Assembly: GCA_035285595.1 (NCBI GenBank)
Contig: JAYKGV010000057.1
Location: 15,808-79,807, forward strand
Direction of reading: 5' to 3'
Source of the DNA: VGJW01 sp035285595
Lineage (GTDB): Bacteria; Cyanobacteriota; Sericytochromatia; S15B-MN24; VGJW01
Length of the DNA stretch: 64,000 bases
The notes under the pieces are model-generated. The model did not search any database. It saw only the letters and a program-made list of their open reading frames with translations, and was not told where the DNA came from. The position numbers were made by a program, and so were the translations under genes. Below are positions 33,483 through 41,989 of the stretch, piece after piece (position 1 is the first letter of the stretch; each line of letters begins with the position of its first letter).

Positions 33483-34340
33483 TCAGCGGGGACGGGACGG
33501 ACGGAAGTCTTGCCGATCGAAGCCCGCAAGCTCCACGAAGCTCGGGTTGTCGATGAACGGGTTGCGGTTGCCCTGCACCTGCCAGACTCTCTCGTTCCGC
33601 TCGCGCTCTTCGGCGTCGACAGGGTCCTGCTTGTGCCACGTCACCAAGGTCCGGACCTCGTTGACGAAATTTCTGAGAGAGGTCGAGTCCCGGTTGCCGT
33701 AGACGACGTAGAAATACAACAGTCCCCGGGCGATGTCGCCACGGACGCCGGGCCGTGGCTCGCACACCGTCTGGCCACGGGCATCCAGCCCGATGCGGGT
33801 CTTGCCGTCGACGGCAGGAAACTGGAACGTGGGTGAACCGACCACCGTACCGTAGGCATAGGAGCCGCGGCTGCCGTTGATGCCGGCATCCGAAGACTGC
33901 AGATGGTGCAGGTCCGAACGGGCTGCGCCCTGGGCGCCAAGGCTCTGGGGCCACGTATGTTCCGTGTTGAGATTGTGCCTGAAGGCGGTGCCGCGGTCGC
34001 GGACACCCTTGAAGCGTTCGCCCGTGTAGATGTCTTCGACGACATCGTCGTCGTCCGGATCGGCCACATCACCGAAGAGATGATCTCGGGCCGTGTCGTA
34101 ACCCAAGTCGGTGTGGCGGGCCACGATGCCGTTCAACGCCATGACGAGTGGAGTGCCTTGAAGGCCCTCGGCATCGCGGTAGTAGCCAGCAGGAAGACCC
34201 TTGACCTTGATCTTCCGCACGCCCAGTGCCGAAGACGAAGAAGCCACGGGCCGCACGACGGGTGCAGTGCCGCACGCCACCACGGAGAGCGCGACGACCC
34301 CCAGGAGGGGAAGTGCAGCGACGAGACGGAAGGGGCGCAT
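33483..34340 (-). CDS. Secreted endonuclease I family nuclease (lipoprotein)
   Basis: 285 residues. A signal peptide carries the lipobox SVVACG, so it is probably anchored in the envelope facing the periplasm or outside. The endonuclease I (EndA/NucM) motifs are clear: NTEHTWPQSLG (the catalytic His region), DLHHLQSSDAGINGSRG, RGDIARGLLYFYVVYG and VQGNRNPFIDNP. The family makes double-strand breaks in DNA without sequence specificity using a divalent metal. Likely roles are nutrient scavenging or DNA uptake; dprA is also present in the window, but no link is shown. It has its own promoter candidate upstream. Confidence 0.9.
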   Translation of the reverse strand: MRPFRLVAALPLLGVVALSVVACGTAPVVRPVASSSSALGVRKIKVKGLPAGYYRDAEGLQGTPLVMALNGIVARHTDLGYDTARDHLFGDVADPDDDDVVEDIYTGERFKGVRDRGTAFRHNLNTEHTWPQSLGAQGAARSDLHHLQSSDAGINGSRGSYAYGTVVGSPTFQFPAVDGKTRIGLDARGQTVCEPRPGVRGDIARGLLYFYVVYGNRDSTSLRNFVNEVRTLVTWHKQDPVDAEERERNERVWQVQGNRNPFIDNPSFVELAGFDRQDFRPSRPR

Positions 34341-34365
34341 AGCGTCGAATCCTCTGGGTGTCGGT

Positions 34366-34399
34366 AACCTATAGGACCTTGTGGTTAACTCCTTGTCAA
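34366..34399 (-). promoter_or_regulatory. Candidate promoter of the secreted nuclease gene
   Basis: On minus, a perfect TTGACA (34399-34394) is followed after 17-20 bp by CCTATAGG near 34371. The best -10 (TATAGG) needs a 20-bp spacer, which is long, so the exact -10 is uncertain. Confidence 0.45.
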
Positions 34400-34623
34400 G
34401 GATGTGGGAATTCGTTGCAAAGCTTCATCCGTCGGTCAGGAGAGTCGACACGCCAGACCTGAAGGCCACCCGGCATCAGAAGGCCCTGCCGGATCCCCGA
34501 GGGGGGCGTGGACCTCGAGGCCTCGGGTCTCCAGTCGAGGCGTGCGAGCCGCCTCACGTGCGTGTCTACGGGAGGTGCTCGCTGAGCTGGGCTGAATGAC
34601 GGGCCAGGGGGTATGGTGGAGGC

Positions 34624-35334
34624 ATGGGCTTCGACCCTCTTGATCGCGGCCGGGCCAGCGTGCTTTGGTGCCTGTTTGTCCCGGTCCTCTCGGTCTTCGT
34701 GTGGACTTGCGGTTCGGTCGCAGATGCCGTGGAGCTTGCGGGGCGAGAGTTGTCGGATGCCGACATTCGTCGGGTGGAGGCGGGAGACATCCTGACGCGA
34801 TGGGAAGATCCGCCGGGGCCCGGCTTGAACCGCAAGGTCGCTTCGGCAGGTATTCTCCCTGCCTCGGCCCGGGATGCCTGGGCGCTCGCGACCGACTTTC
34901 GCAATTACCCATTGATTTATACCGGCATTGCTTCCGCACGTTTGGTGGTCGAACAGCCTCGTGAAGCGGTCGGTACCTATGTCCTGAGTTTGCCGTGGCC
35001 TTTGCCGGAAAGATGGGTGACGACCCGGGCGTGGCTCGATCCTGATCGTCGCTATTGTTCATGGCGAAAGGAGGGAGGGACGGTAAGGACCTACGAGGGG
35101 CATCTCCAGGTGCTGCCGTGGGGTGGGCGACGCAGCATGTTGCTTTATGCCGCCCGGATCGATCCAGATTTGTCCTTCCTGCCGAGTTGGTTCTGGGATT
35201 GGGCTCAGGAACGCGCGTTGCCCTCGGTGGTTGCCGGACTCCGGGATACCTTGGAGAAGCCCCACGGGCCGTATTGGCGTTCAGGAGTCCAAAGGCCGAG
35301 GTTCGAGTTCGCGGGGCGACGACTGGATCCGTAG
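34624..35334 (+). CDS. SRPBCC/START-like fold protein with N-terminal membrane segment
   Basis: 236 residues. One hydrophobic segment (VLWCLFVPVLSVFVWTCG) acts as signal anchor. From about residue 75 the pattern SAGILPASARDAWALATDFRNYP, then SARLVVEQPREAVGTYVLSL and a long C-terminal helix, fits the helix-grip (polyketide cyclase/START-like) fold that binds hydrophobic ligands. No catalytic residue can be named. The 280-bp stretch upstream to the nuclease gene contains the nuclease promoter and nothing else recognised. Its ligand is unknown. Confidence 0.7.
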   Translation: MGFDPLDRGRASVLWCLFVPVLSVFVWTCGSVADAVELAGRELSDADIRRVEAGDILTRWEDPPGPGLNRKVASAGILPASARDAWALATDFRNYPLIYTGIASARLVVEQPREAVGTYVLSLPWPLPERWVTTRAWLDPDRRYCSWRKEGGTVRTYEGHLQVLPWGGRRSMLLYAARIDPDLSFLPSWFWDWAQERALPSVVAGLRDTLEKPHGPYWRSGVQRPRFEFAGRRLDP

Positions 35335-35368
35335 GCCTTGCCGGGTCCCGCGGGGCGAGGAGCAGGGG

Positions 35369-35400
35369 CGGGGCCCCCGGGCCATTGCCCGGAAGCCCCG
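35369..35400. terminator. GC-rich hairpin between convergent genes
   Basis: CGGGGC, CC, CCGGGC, loop CATT, GCCCGG, AA, GCCCCG: two 6-bp stems with a 2x2 internal loop. It sits between the SRPBCC gene (plus) and the TolB-like gene (minus). No T-run, so strength is uncertain. Confidence 0.45.
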
Positions 35401-35421
35401 CCTGGTCACGCCGTCAGCCGC

Positions 35422-36642
35422 TTAGCGGCCGCCGTGGCCGCCACCATGGTCCCTGTCATAATCCCCGAGGTCGCTGATCTGCTGGTCGCCTTCCGCGGCC
35501 ACGTTGTTCAGGACCGTCAGGGTCGCCAGAGTCTCGGTGATCCAGTTGTACTCCGTCACGCGCCGGACGAGGGTCCGGGGCGGACGGGGGCCGCCATGTC
35601 CGCTGTCCCCCTCCTCCCGGCAGTCGTCATCCTCGCACTTCGGATCGGGCAACCTGTTGGTGAGAATGTCGCCGCCACGGGTGAGCATCTCGGTGTAGAT
35701 ATGGGCGTTGTCGAAGCAGACGAACTTGGGATCCGTGACGTCGTAGTTGGTGAAGGCGTAGTTCAGGAAGGGCATCGGGTCGACCAGGTTGGCGACACGA
35801 TCGTAGCGGTAGACGTTGCCGTCGCTGGCCGCGAAAGCAATCTGCGTGCCGTCCGGACTGATGGCCGGATGCGAGATCTGGCCGTACAGGCGAGCCTGGG
35901 CGATTTCGTGGATCATCGGATTCAGCATGTCATAGACGTACAGGCGTCCCGCCAGCGTCGTGAAGACGGCCCAGCGGGCATCGCACGAGATCCGGATCCA
36001 GTTGATCCCCCCCTCGCAGGAGCCCTGTGCGTTGACTTTGGCGAGATCGGCCACCACGCCGTTGAGCCAGAGCATGGCCTTGGGCACGTCGTCCCGGCGT
36101 TCGCTTTCGAGAATGAACGTCATGGCCGTTCCGTCGAAGCTCATGCTGGGCCGCCGGACCGAACCCAGTCCGTTGACGTCGTTGAGGGCCACCAGCAGTT
36201 CGGCCACCACGTCGTAAACGAAAATCTGGGAGCGCCGGCCCTGCCGACGGTCGAAGATCACGCGGCCGCTGCTGAAGACCTCCGGGTTGTTGACCCCGAT
36301 GCCCGCTCCGACCAAGGCGTAGTTGTCGCTGATCGTGCGGTCATACACGAAGAGCTGCTTCTGGCCCCCGATGACGGAGACGAACGGCAACATCGTGGGC
36401 GCGGCCCCGATGGATAGGCCGGGAATCGGCACGGCAGGTGCGATCGGGGCCACCGCGGCGCCCGATGATGGGCTGGTGGGATTGCCACCACCTCCCAATT
36501 CTGAAGCCACCGGCACTGTGACATTCCCCGCCGGCGGTTGGCCCGTGGGGGGCTGCTGCGTCGGGGACGAGGCGCAGCCCAGGGCAGTGGCGGCCAGCAG
36601 GCCCCCGATGGTCAGACGTGTCGCCAGATTCTTGCGCGCCAT
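35422..36642 (-). CDS. TolB-like beta-propeller lipoprotein
   Basis: 406 residues from ATG 36642 with GAGGAGA upstream. The lipobox is ATALGC, followed by a Pro/Gly-rich linker (to about residue 75). Then come WD40-like/PD40 (TolB-type) repeats such as GRVIFDRRQGRRSQIFVYDV, RPSMSFDGTAMTFILES, RISCDARWAVFTTLAGRLYV and HPAISPDGTQIAFAASDGNV. The C-terminus is charged (KCEDDDCREEGDSGHGG) and ends HGGGHGGR, which may bind metal. TolB-type propellers usually mediate protein contacts in the periplasm, but no pal or tolA gene is near, so it is probably not TolB itself. Confidence 0.78.
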   Translation of the reverse strand: MARKNLATRLTIGGLLAATALGCASSPTQQPPTGQPPAGNVTVPVASELGGGGNPTSPSSGAAVAPIAPAVPIPGLSIGAAPTMLPFVSVIGGQKQLFVYDRTISDNYALVGAGIGVNNPEVFSSGRVIFDRRQGRRSQIFVYDVVAELLVALNDVNGLGSVRRPSMSFDGTAMTFILESERRDDVPKAMLWLNGVVADLAKVNAQGSCEGGINWIRISCDARWAVFTTLAGRLYVYDMLNPMIHEIAQARLYGQISHPAISPDGTQIAFAASDGNVYRYDRVANLVDPMPFLNYAFTNYDVTDPKFVCFDNAHIYTEMLTRGGDILTNRLPDPKCEDDDCREEGDSGHGGPRPPRTLVRRVTEYNWITETLATLTVLNNVAAEGDQQISDLGDYDRDHGGGHGGR

Positions 36643-36915
36643 GAAGTCTCCTCTCGGACATTCCGGGTGGATGGCTCCGGATACGGGCACCGGGCCCGGC
36701 CGGGATCGCGTTGCCGCACACGAGGAGGGGAGGGGTGGGCATGGGGGTCCCACTGGGGGACCGGCCAGAGTTGGGTGACAGGCTGACGTGGGTCGCTGCA
36801 GGATCCGGGACGGCCCGGATCGGTGATGCAGCTACCCTAGCATCCGCCCCTTGCGGTGAAACCGTCGGAAGGCATGACGGATGCTGGTACGATGGACCTG
36901 TCGGAGGGGCGAGCC

Positions 36916-37446
36916 TTGGACGAACGCGCGTTGTGGCTGCTCGGAGGCATGACGGTCGCCGTCTGGCTCGGTGGCTGGTGGATGGAGCGCAGTTTTCGGA
37001 CCGAGGGTGGCGCAGGCACCATGAGCGAGGCCGTGCAGGTCGCGGACCGAAAGGCACGGGACTGGAGCCCGCAGCCGCTCCTGCTGGGCGTGGAAGGGCG
37101 GGATCTGGTCAAGGGACGTGCAGAGGGGCGTGGGGGATGGATCGTGACTTACGCCGACGCACGGAAGCTCGATCGGGTCTGTGAGGTCCACCTTGGCAAG
37201 CACTTCCTCAAGCTATGGCCAGAACGCGGCAAGCCGGGGCCGGTCTTGCCGATGGAAGGTCTCATGGACTCGGTCGGGATGGCGGAGCTGCTTCCGGGCA
37301 AGGGCGTTCCGCCTCAGGCTCCGGCGACCTGGTCCTGGCGTGTGGACGGAGCCCGCCCCTTGCTTCAGGTTGCCACCGCAGGTCGATTTGCAGCCACTTG
37401 GTCCCTCGATCCGGTGTCGGGTCAACTGCTGGCTTACGATCGCTGA
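36916..37446 (+). CDS. Hypothetical membrane-anchored periplasmic protein
   Basis: 176 residues from TTG 36916, chosen because GGAGGGG lies eight bases upstream; the frame is open to GTG 36856 with poorer sites. A single transmembrane segment near the N-terminus (WLLGGMTVAVWLGGWWM) is followed by a soluble domain of about 150 residues with GWIVTYADARKLDRVCEVHL and a C-terminal beta hairpin (ATWSLDPVSGQLLAYD). No family recognised. It stands 54 bp before the HD-domain gene and may be co-transcribed with it. Confidence 0.62.
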   Translation: MDERALWLLGGMTVAVWLGGWWMERSFRTEGGAGTMSEAVQVADRKARDWSPQPLLLGVEGRDLVKGRAEGRGGWIVTYADARKLDRVCEVHLGKHFLKLWPERGKPGPVLPMEGLMDSVGMAELLPGKGVPPQAPATWSWRVDGARPLLQVATAGRFAATWSLDPVSGQLLAYDR

Positions 37447-37499
37447 CGGCCCGGCCGACCGGTGCGCTCCCCCGGGGTGCTCGGGTATGTAGGGGAGAC

Positions 37500-38264
37500 A
37501 TGATTCTTCCCGTTGTCGACAATCCGCGCCTTGCCGCCATCCTCGCCCGAATCGAGGATGCGGGCTCCCTGCCGCGCATGTGGCAGGTGGCCGTCGTCAA
37601 TTCCCAGCGGGCCGGTGTCAACGACCATGGCCCCACCCACGTCAAGATCGTCGCCCACAATGCCCTCAAGATTCTTCGCCTTCTGGGCGAGGCCGAGGTC
37701 GTGCCCGGGGTGGTCACGGCCCATGGCCTCACCTTCGCGGACGCCGAAATCGTGGTCGTCCTTGCGGGCTTGTTGCATGACGTCGGCATGACGGTGCACC
37801 GGGACAGCCACGAGGCTCACTCCCTGTTCCTGGTCCATCAGGCCCTTCCGCCCCTTTTGGACGGCCTGTACCCGCCGGCCGAATCCGTGATCATGGTGCA
37901 TGAGACCCTGCACGCGATGATTGGCCACAACTCCCTCCAGCGCTGCCTTACGGTCGAGGCAGGGGTGGTCAAGGTGGCCGACGCCCTCGATATGTCGAAG
38001 TGGCGCTCCCGGGCCATCATCAAGGGTGGCCGCGTCAGCATCCATTCGCTTTCGGCTGCGGCCATCGACAAGGTCGCCATCTCCAAGGGAGAGACCCGGC
38101 CGGTTCTGGTCGAGGTCACGATGAACAACAGCGCCGGCATCTTCCAGGTGGACAATCTCCTCAAGCACAAGATCCATCACAGTGGCATCGCCCAGCATTT
38201 CGAGGTCCGCACCCGCGTCGAGGGAGAGGCCGAACGTCAGCACGTCCAGACCTTCACCCTCTGA
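37500..38264 (+). CDS. HD-domain phosphohydrolase
   Basis: 254 residues with GGGGAG before the ATG. The HD superfamily metal site is visible: His in NDHGPTHVKI, His-Asp in GLLHDVGMTVHR and the distal Asp in VKVADALDMSKWR, with a helical core between. Such proteins hydrolyse phosphate esters of nucleotides, often second messengers. The C-terminal 60 residues (VEVTMNNSAGIFQVDNLLKHK) form a separate beta-type segment. The substrate cannot be told from the sequence. Its end faces the CBS gene with only 14 bp between them. Confidence 0.85.
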   Translation: MILPVVDNPRLAAILARIEDAGSLPRMWQVAVVNSQRAGVNDHGPTHVKIVAHNALKILRLLGEAEVVPGVVTAHGLTFADAEIVVVLAGLLHDVGMTVHRDSHEAHSLFLVHQALPPLLDGLYPPAESVIMVHETLHAMIGHNSLQRCLTVEAGVVKVADALDMSKWRSRAIIKGGRVSIHSLSAAAIDKVAISKGETRPVLVEVTMNNSAGIFQVDNLLKHKIHHSGIAQHFEVRTRVEGEAERQHVQTFTL

Positions 38265-38278
38265 CGCGGATCGGGGCC

Positions 38279-38716
38279 TCAAGCCGTCTTTCGGGCCTTG
38301 CGCAGACGAGGATGGAGTTCGCAAAGGACACGTGCAGCCAAGGACGGGTCAGGCAGGCTGGCGAGGTCATCAAGGCTGATGATGCCCTGCAACGTGCCAT
38401 TGGCAGGTTGGCTGCTCACGCAGAGTCGACGGACCCGATGCCGGATCATCTGGTCGGCGGCTTCCTCCAGCGACGCATCCGGATCGACGCAGACCGGTCC
38501 GTGATGGATCAAGTTGCGGATGGGCAGTTGAACCGCATCGGCGGTTAGCGCCTCGATGGCCAAATCGCGGTCGGTCACCACGCCCATGATCCGACCACCT
38601 TCCAGGATGGGCACGAGGCCCACGTCCTCACGTTTCATAAGGCGAGCTACCTCGAGGACCGTCGTCTCGGGGCCACTGGTGTGGACGTGGGGGTTCATGA
38701 GGTCTCGGACACGCAT
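38279..38716 (-). CDS. Two-CBS-domain protein
   Basis: 145 residues with AGGAG before the ATG. A tandem pair of CBS motifs forms one Bateman module: MRVRDLMNPHVHTSGPETTV with MGVVTDRDLAIEAL, then IRNLIHHGPVCVDPDASLEE with QGIISLDDLASL. Such modules bind adenine nucleotides and act as stand-alone sensors of energy state. No effector domain is attached. The basic tail (HPRLRKARKTA) may contact nucleic acid or a partner. Confidence 0.88.
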   Translation of the reverse strand: MRVRDLMNPHVHTSGPETTVLEVARLMKREDVGLVPILEGGRIMGVVTDRDLAIEALTADAVQLPIRNLIHHGPVCVDPDASLEEAADQMIRHRVRRLCVSSQPANGTLQGIISLDDLASLPDPSLAARVLCELHPRLRKARKTA

Positions 38717-38811
38717 GGCGCACTCCTGTCGGCATAGGGGGATGGCCTCATGCTGTCCCCGCGGCCCACAGGGACAAGGGATGCCGCCTCGCTCTCTGCT
38801 AGACTTGGAGG

Positions 38812-40323
38812 ATGCTACGGGTCCACAACGACCTGACCAGGCGGCTTGAACCGTTCGCCCCCGCGAATCCGCCCGAGGTCACGATGTACGCCTGCGGGGT
38901 GACGGTTTATGACGCCTGTCATCTGGGCCATGCACGTGCCTATGTGGCGTGGGACGTCGTCCGACGCTACCTCGAGCATTTGGGCTATCAGGTTCGGCAT
39001 GTCCAGAACTTCACCGATATCGACGACAAAATCATTCAGCGTGCCGCCGAGCGGGGTGAGGATCCCGGGACGCTTGCTCAGCGCTGGGAGCAGGCCTACT
39101 TCGCGGATATGGATCGGTTGGCGATTCTGCGCGCCACCGAGTATCCCCGGGCCACGGAGTTCGTTCCGGCCATGGTGCGATTCATCGAGGGCCTTATGGC
39201 CAAGGGCCATGCCTATGTCGTGGCGGATGGCAGCGTGTATTTCGATGTGGCCAGTTTTCCCGCCTATGGGAGACTGTCCGGCCGGTCGGCCGAAGATCTG
39301 GGCCAGCGCACCCGCCTCGATGAGCCGGATCCACAGAAGCGTGGTCCGGCCGACTTTGCGCTCTGGAAGGCTGCGAAGCCCGGTGAGCCGAGCTGGTCCA
39401 GCCCGTGGGGCGAGGGCCGCCCCGGGTGGCATCTCGAGTGCTCGGCCATGGCGGAGGCGTTGCTGGGCAAGACGATCGACCTGCATGTCGGGGGTGTCGA
39501 CTTGCTGTTTCCACACCATGAGAACGAAGTGGCGCAGTCCGAGGCTCTGCATGACTGTGCCTTCGTCAGGTGTTGGTTGCACAATGGCTTCGTCAACATC
39601 GCCGAGGAGAAGATGTCCAAGAGTCTGGGCAATTTCCGGACGGTGCGCGACCTGCTCGAGGTCCACGATGCCCAGGCGGTCCGCTTCTTCCTGCTGCAGA
39701 CACACTATCGGCAGGATCTTTCTTTCACGGAAGAGGCCCTGGTCGGGGCCGCCCGCGCCATGGCAAGGTTGCGACGCTCGCTTGGTGTGCGCCGTGCCGC
39801 CTTGGCGCCCGTGACTCCTGCGGTTCAGACCTTGCAGGAAAAAATCAGCAGAGCCTTCGCAGAGGCGATGGACGATGATTTCAATACCCCTCGTGCCCTT
39901 GCGGCCCTATGGGATGCCCGAGCCGACCTTGCCGCACTTGCAGGCCCGGATGCCGCGGCGGCCGGCCATTCCGTGGAGCTTGTCCTGACGTTGGCTGAGG
40001 TCTTGGGTCTGGACCTGTCCCAGCCTCAGGGCGAGGGCGACTGGCCCGAGGCCGTGGCGGCCGCGGCTGAGACGCTGCGCGAGGTCACCCCGCATGGGCT
40101 GTCCGATGCGACGGACACGCAAGAGCAGCTGGCTCATTGGCTTTTCGCGCGCCGTCAGGCCAAGGCGGCCAAGGACTTTGCGTTGGCCGATGCGCTGCGC
40201 AGTCAACTGACGGCCAGCGGCTTCGTCTTGGCCGATCGCAAGGATGGCTCCGTCGAAGTCGCGTTGACCTCCGAGCCGGGCTGGTCGTGGATCTGGCAAC
40301 CGGAAGGCCATCCCGTTGCCTGA
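38812..40323 (+). CDS. cysS: Cysteinyl-tRNA synthetase
   Basis: 503 residues. Class I synthetase charging tRNA-Cys. ACGVTVYDACHLGHARAYV holds the zinc-binding Cys and the HIGH-like motif (HLGH). Further zinc ligands are in WHLECSAMAEALLG and HHENEVAQSEA, and KMSKSLGNF is the KMSKS loop. The anticodon-binding C-terminus ends in the usual FALADALRSQLTASGFVLAD. The GGAGG directly touches the ATG, an unusually short spacing; the region upstream has TAGACT at -10-like distance, so a leaderless mRNA is possible. It overlaps mrnC by 8 bp. Confidence 0.97.
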   Translation: MLRVHNDLTRRLEPFAPANPPEVTMYACGVTVYDACHLGHARAYVAWDVVRRYLEHLGYQVRHVQNFTDIDDKIIQRAAERGEDPGTLAQRWEQAYFADMDRLAILRATEYPRATEFVPAMVRFIEGLMAKGHAYVVADGSVYFDVASFPAYGRLSGRSAEDLGQRTRLDEPDPQKRGPADFALWKAAKPGEPSWSSPWGEGRPGWHLECSAMAEALLGKTIDLHVGGVDLLFPHHENEVAQSEALHDCAFVRCWLHNGFVNIAEEKMSKSLGNFRTVRDLLEVHDAQAVRFFLLQTHYRQDLSFTEEALVGAARAMARLRRSLGVRRAALAPVTPAVQTLQEKISRAFAEAMDDDFNTPRALAALWDARADLAALAGPDAAAAGHSVELVLTLAEVLGLDLSQPQGEGDWPEAVAAAAETLREVTPHGLSDATDTQEQLAHWLFARRQAKAAKDFALADALRSQLTASGFVLADRKDGSVEVALTSEPGWSWIWQPEGHPVA

Positions 40324-40807
40324 TTGCCCAGGTCCTGAGGCCTTGGCGGAGGCGCGCGCGGGTCAGCCGGCCCGATTGCTGGCCGAAGTTCACCCCCGGG
40401 ATCTGGCGTATCTCGGGGACGCCGTCCATGAACTCGAGATCCGTCGACGTAGTCTCTCCCGGCCGATGCAAGGGCGAGTCCGTCATCGCGAGACCGTGCG
40501 ACGAGTCCGTGCAGGGGCACAAGCAGACGTGTTACGTCGCCTCGAGCCGGATTTGGCCGAGGATGAGCGCGAGGTCGTTCGCCGGGCACGCGCCTTGAAA
40601 CACCTCGCCACCCGTTCAGCCGACCCGGGGACTTATCGCTGGGCTACGGCATTCGAGGCCTGGATCGGCTATCTTTGGCTGCTGGGCCGCCACGAGCGGC
40701 TGGCCTGGGTGTTGGCCCGGGCCGAGGAGTTTGTCGGTTCCGGCGAGTCCGCCGTCGTTGCATCCGAGGAGGATGAAGATGCCCCCAGGCAAGAAGCCCG
40801 GCCCTAA
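40316..40807 (+). CDS. mrnC: Mini-ribonuclease III
   Basis: 163 residues from a TTG inside the end of cysS. Mini-III is an RNase III catalytic domain without the double-stranded RNA-binding domain; it matures 23S rRNA. The signature helix is LAYLGDAVHELEIRR, and the second active-site helix region is YRWATAFEAWIGYLWLLGRHERL (shown in two parts by the family as Glu/Asp metal ligands). Dimerisation segment RRARALKHLATRSAD lies between. The cysS-mrnC-rlmB order is that of Bacillota, which supports the call. Its end overlaps the rlmB start. Confidence 0.9.
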   Translation: MPDCPGPEALAEARAGQPARLLAEVHPRDLAYLGDAVHELEIRRRSLSRPMQGRVRHRETVRRVRAGAQADVLRRLEPDLAEDEREVVRRARALKHLATRSADPGTYRWATAFEAWIGYLWLLGRHERLAWVLARAEEFVGSGESAVVASEEDEDAPRQEARP

Positions 40808-41912
40808 GGGCCGTTCACCCTCCGGCAACAGTCCGGCGCGTGGTCGCAAGATGGGCCCCGTCTCCGCATCGATGGCCCGAAAAATGGGGATTGACGTGCC
40901 GCCAGCGGGCACTCCCCGGAAGGCGACAGGCCAGGGGAGCGGAGCGCCCAAGGCGGGTGGATTCAAGGGTGGACGGCCTATGGGCCGCGAGGTGGTCCGT
41001 GAGGATGCCTCGGCCTCTCGCGAGCGTGCAGGAAGTCGGGCATCGGGCGGGCGCGAGGGGGATCGTCCCGCCCCCCGTCCCGGTCGGCAGCGGCGCGATG
41101 CCGAGGCCGCCCCGCGGCTGCGCGCGGCCCGGAAGCCTCCCGTCGAGGCTGGTGCGGAGGATACACAGGAACGCCCTGAACCGGAGGGCGAGATGGTCTG
41201 GGGTCGCCATGCCGTGATGGCGGCGCTGCGCAGCGGTCGGCCGGTCAACAAGATCTGGTTGCAACGCAGTCTGGAAGATGCCAAGTTTGCCACGGCCATC
41301 CGCATGCAAGCCCGCGAGGCCGGCGTGGCGGTCGTCGAGGTGGAGCGTGCACGCCTCGAGGTATTGGTCGCGGGTCCTCATCAGGGGATCGTCGCGTCGC
41401 TCGCGCCCGTCGCCTATCAGACCTTTGCCCGTGTGCTCGAGGCGGCCAAGGCCGCGGAACGTCCACTCCTTCTGCTGTTGGAGGGTATCGAGGATCCGCA
41501 TAATCTGGGAGCGCTCATTCGTTCCGCCGAGGCAGCGGGAGCCCAGGGCGTGGTCATTCCGCAACGGCGGGCCGTGGGCCTGACGGGCGTTGTGGCCAAG
41601 GCGGCGGCAGGTGCGTTGGATTTGTTGCCTGTGGCCCGCGTGGTCAACCTGGCCCAAGCCGTACGTGACCTGCAGCAGGCGGGCTTCTGGGTCGTGGCTG
41701 CGGATGGCGCGGGGGAAGAACTGCCCTGGCAGGTCGACATGAAGGGGCCCATTGCCTTGCTCGTCGGCAGCGAGGGCAAGGGGCTTTCCCGCAACCTTCT
41801 CGAGACTTGCGACCATGTCGTGCGCTTGCCGATGCCCGGCAAGACTCCGTCGCTCAACGCCTCGGTGGCGGGTGGCATCCTGCTCTTCGAGGCCGTGCGC
41901 CAGCGCAGCTGA
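40779..41912 (+). CDS. rlmB: 23S rRNA (guanosine-2'-O-)-methyltransferase RlmB family, with long basic N-terminal extension
   Basis: 377 residues from ATG 40779, with GGAGG six bases upstream; it overlaps mrnC by 29 bp. SPOUT-class 2'-O-methyltransferase. The first 130 residues are a low-complexity, Arg/Gly/Pro-rich basic extension (GKKPGPKG, RKMGPVS, GRPMGREVV) absent from E. coli RlmB (about 240 residues). Then come the substrate-binding domain (EMVWGRHAVMAALRSGRPV) and the SPOUT knot motifs EDPHNLGALIRSAEAAG, LLVGSEGKGLS and LPMPGKTPSLNASVAGG. The extension probably adds RNA binding. It could be another TrmH-family enzyme, but the operon favours RlmB. Confidence 0.9.
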   Translation: MPPGKKPGPKGRSPSGNSPARGRKMGPVSASMARKMGIDVPPAGTPRKATGQGSGAPKAGGFKGGRPMGREVVREDASASRERAGSRASGGREGDRPAPRPGRQRRDAEAAPRLRAARKPPVEAGAEDTQERPEPEGEMVWGRHAVMAALRSGRPVNKIWLQRSLEDAKFATAIRMQAREAGVAVVEVERARLEVLVAGPHQGIVASLAPVAYQTFARVLEAAKAAERPLLLLLEGIEDPHNLGALIRSAEAAGAQGVVIPQRRAVGLTGVVAKAAAGALDLLPVARVVNLAQAVRDLQQAGFWVVAADGAGEELPWQVDMKGPIALLVGSEGKGLSRNLLETCDHVVRLPMPGKTPSLNASVAGGILLFEAVRQRS

Positions 41913-41932
41913 GCCGCGTCTTCCTGCGCCAC

Positions 41933-41966
41933 AAAGGCCGCCCCGGAATCATCTGGGGCGGCCTTT
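41933..41966. terminator. Bidirectional intrinsic terminator between rlmB and ftsH
   Basis: Perfect 12-bp stem AAAGGCCGCCCC / GGGGCGGCCTTT with a 10-base loop. It has A and T ends on both sides, between convergent genes. Confidence 0.88.
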
Positions 41967-41989
41967 GCGGCACCAAGGAAAGGCGCTCC

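Noticed and set aside
35422..36642. Calling the PD40 lipoprotein TolB
   Set aside because: It is a lipoprotein with a long Pro-rich linker and has no pal, tolA, tolQ or tolR nearby.
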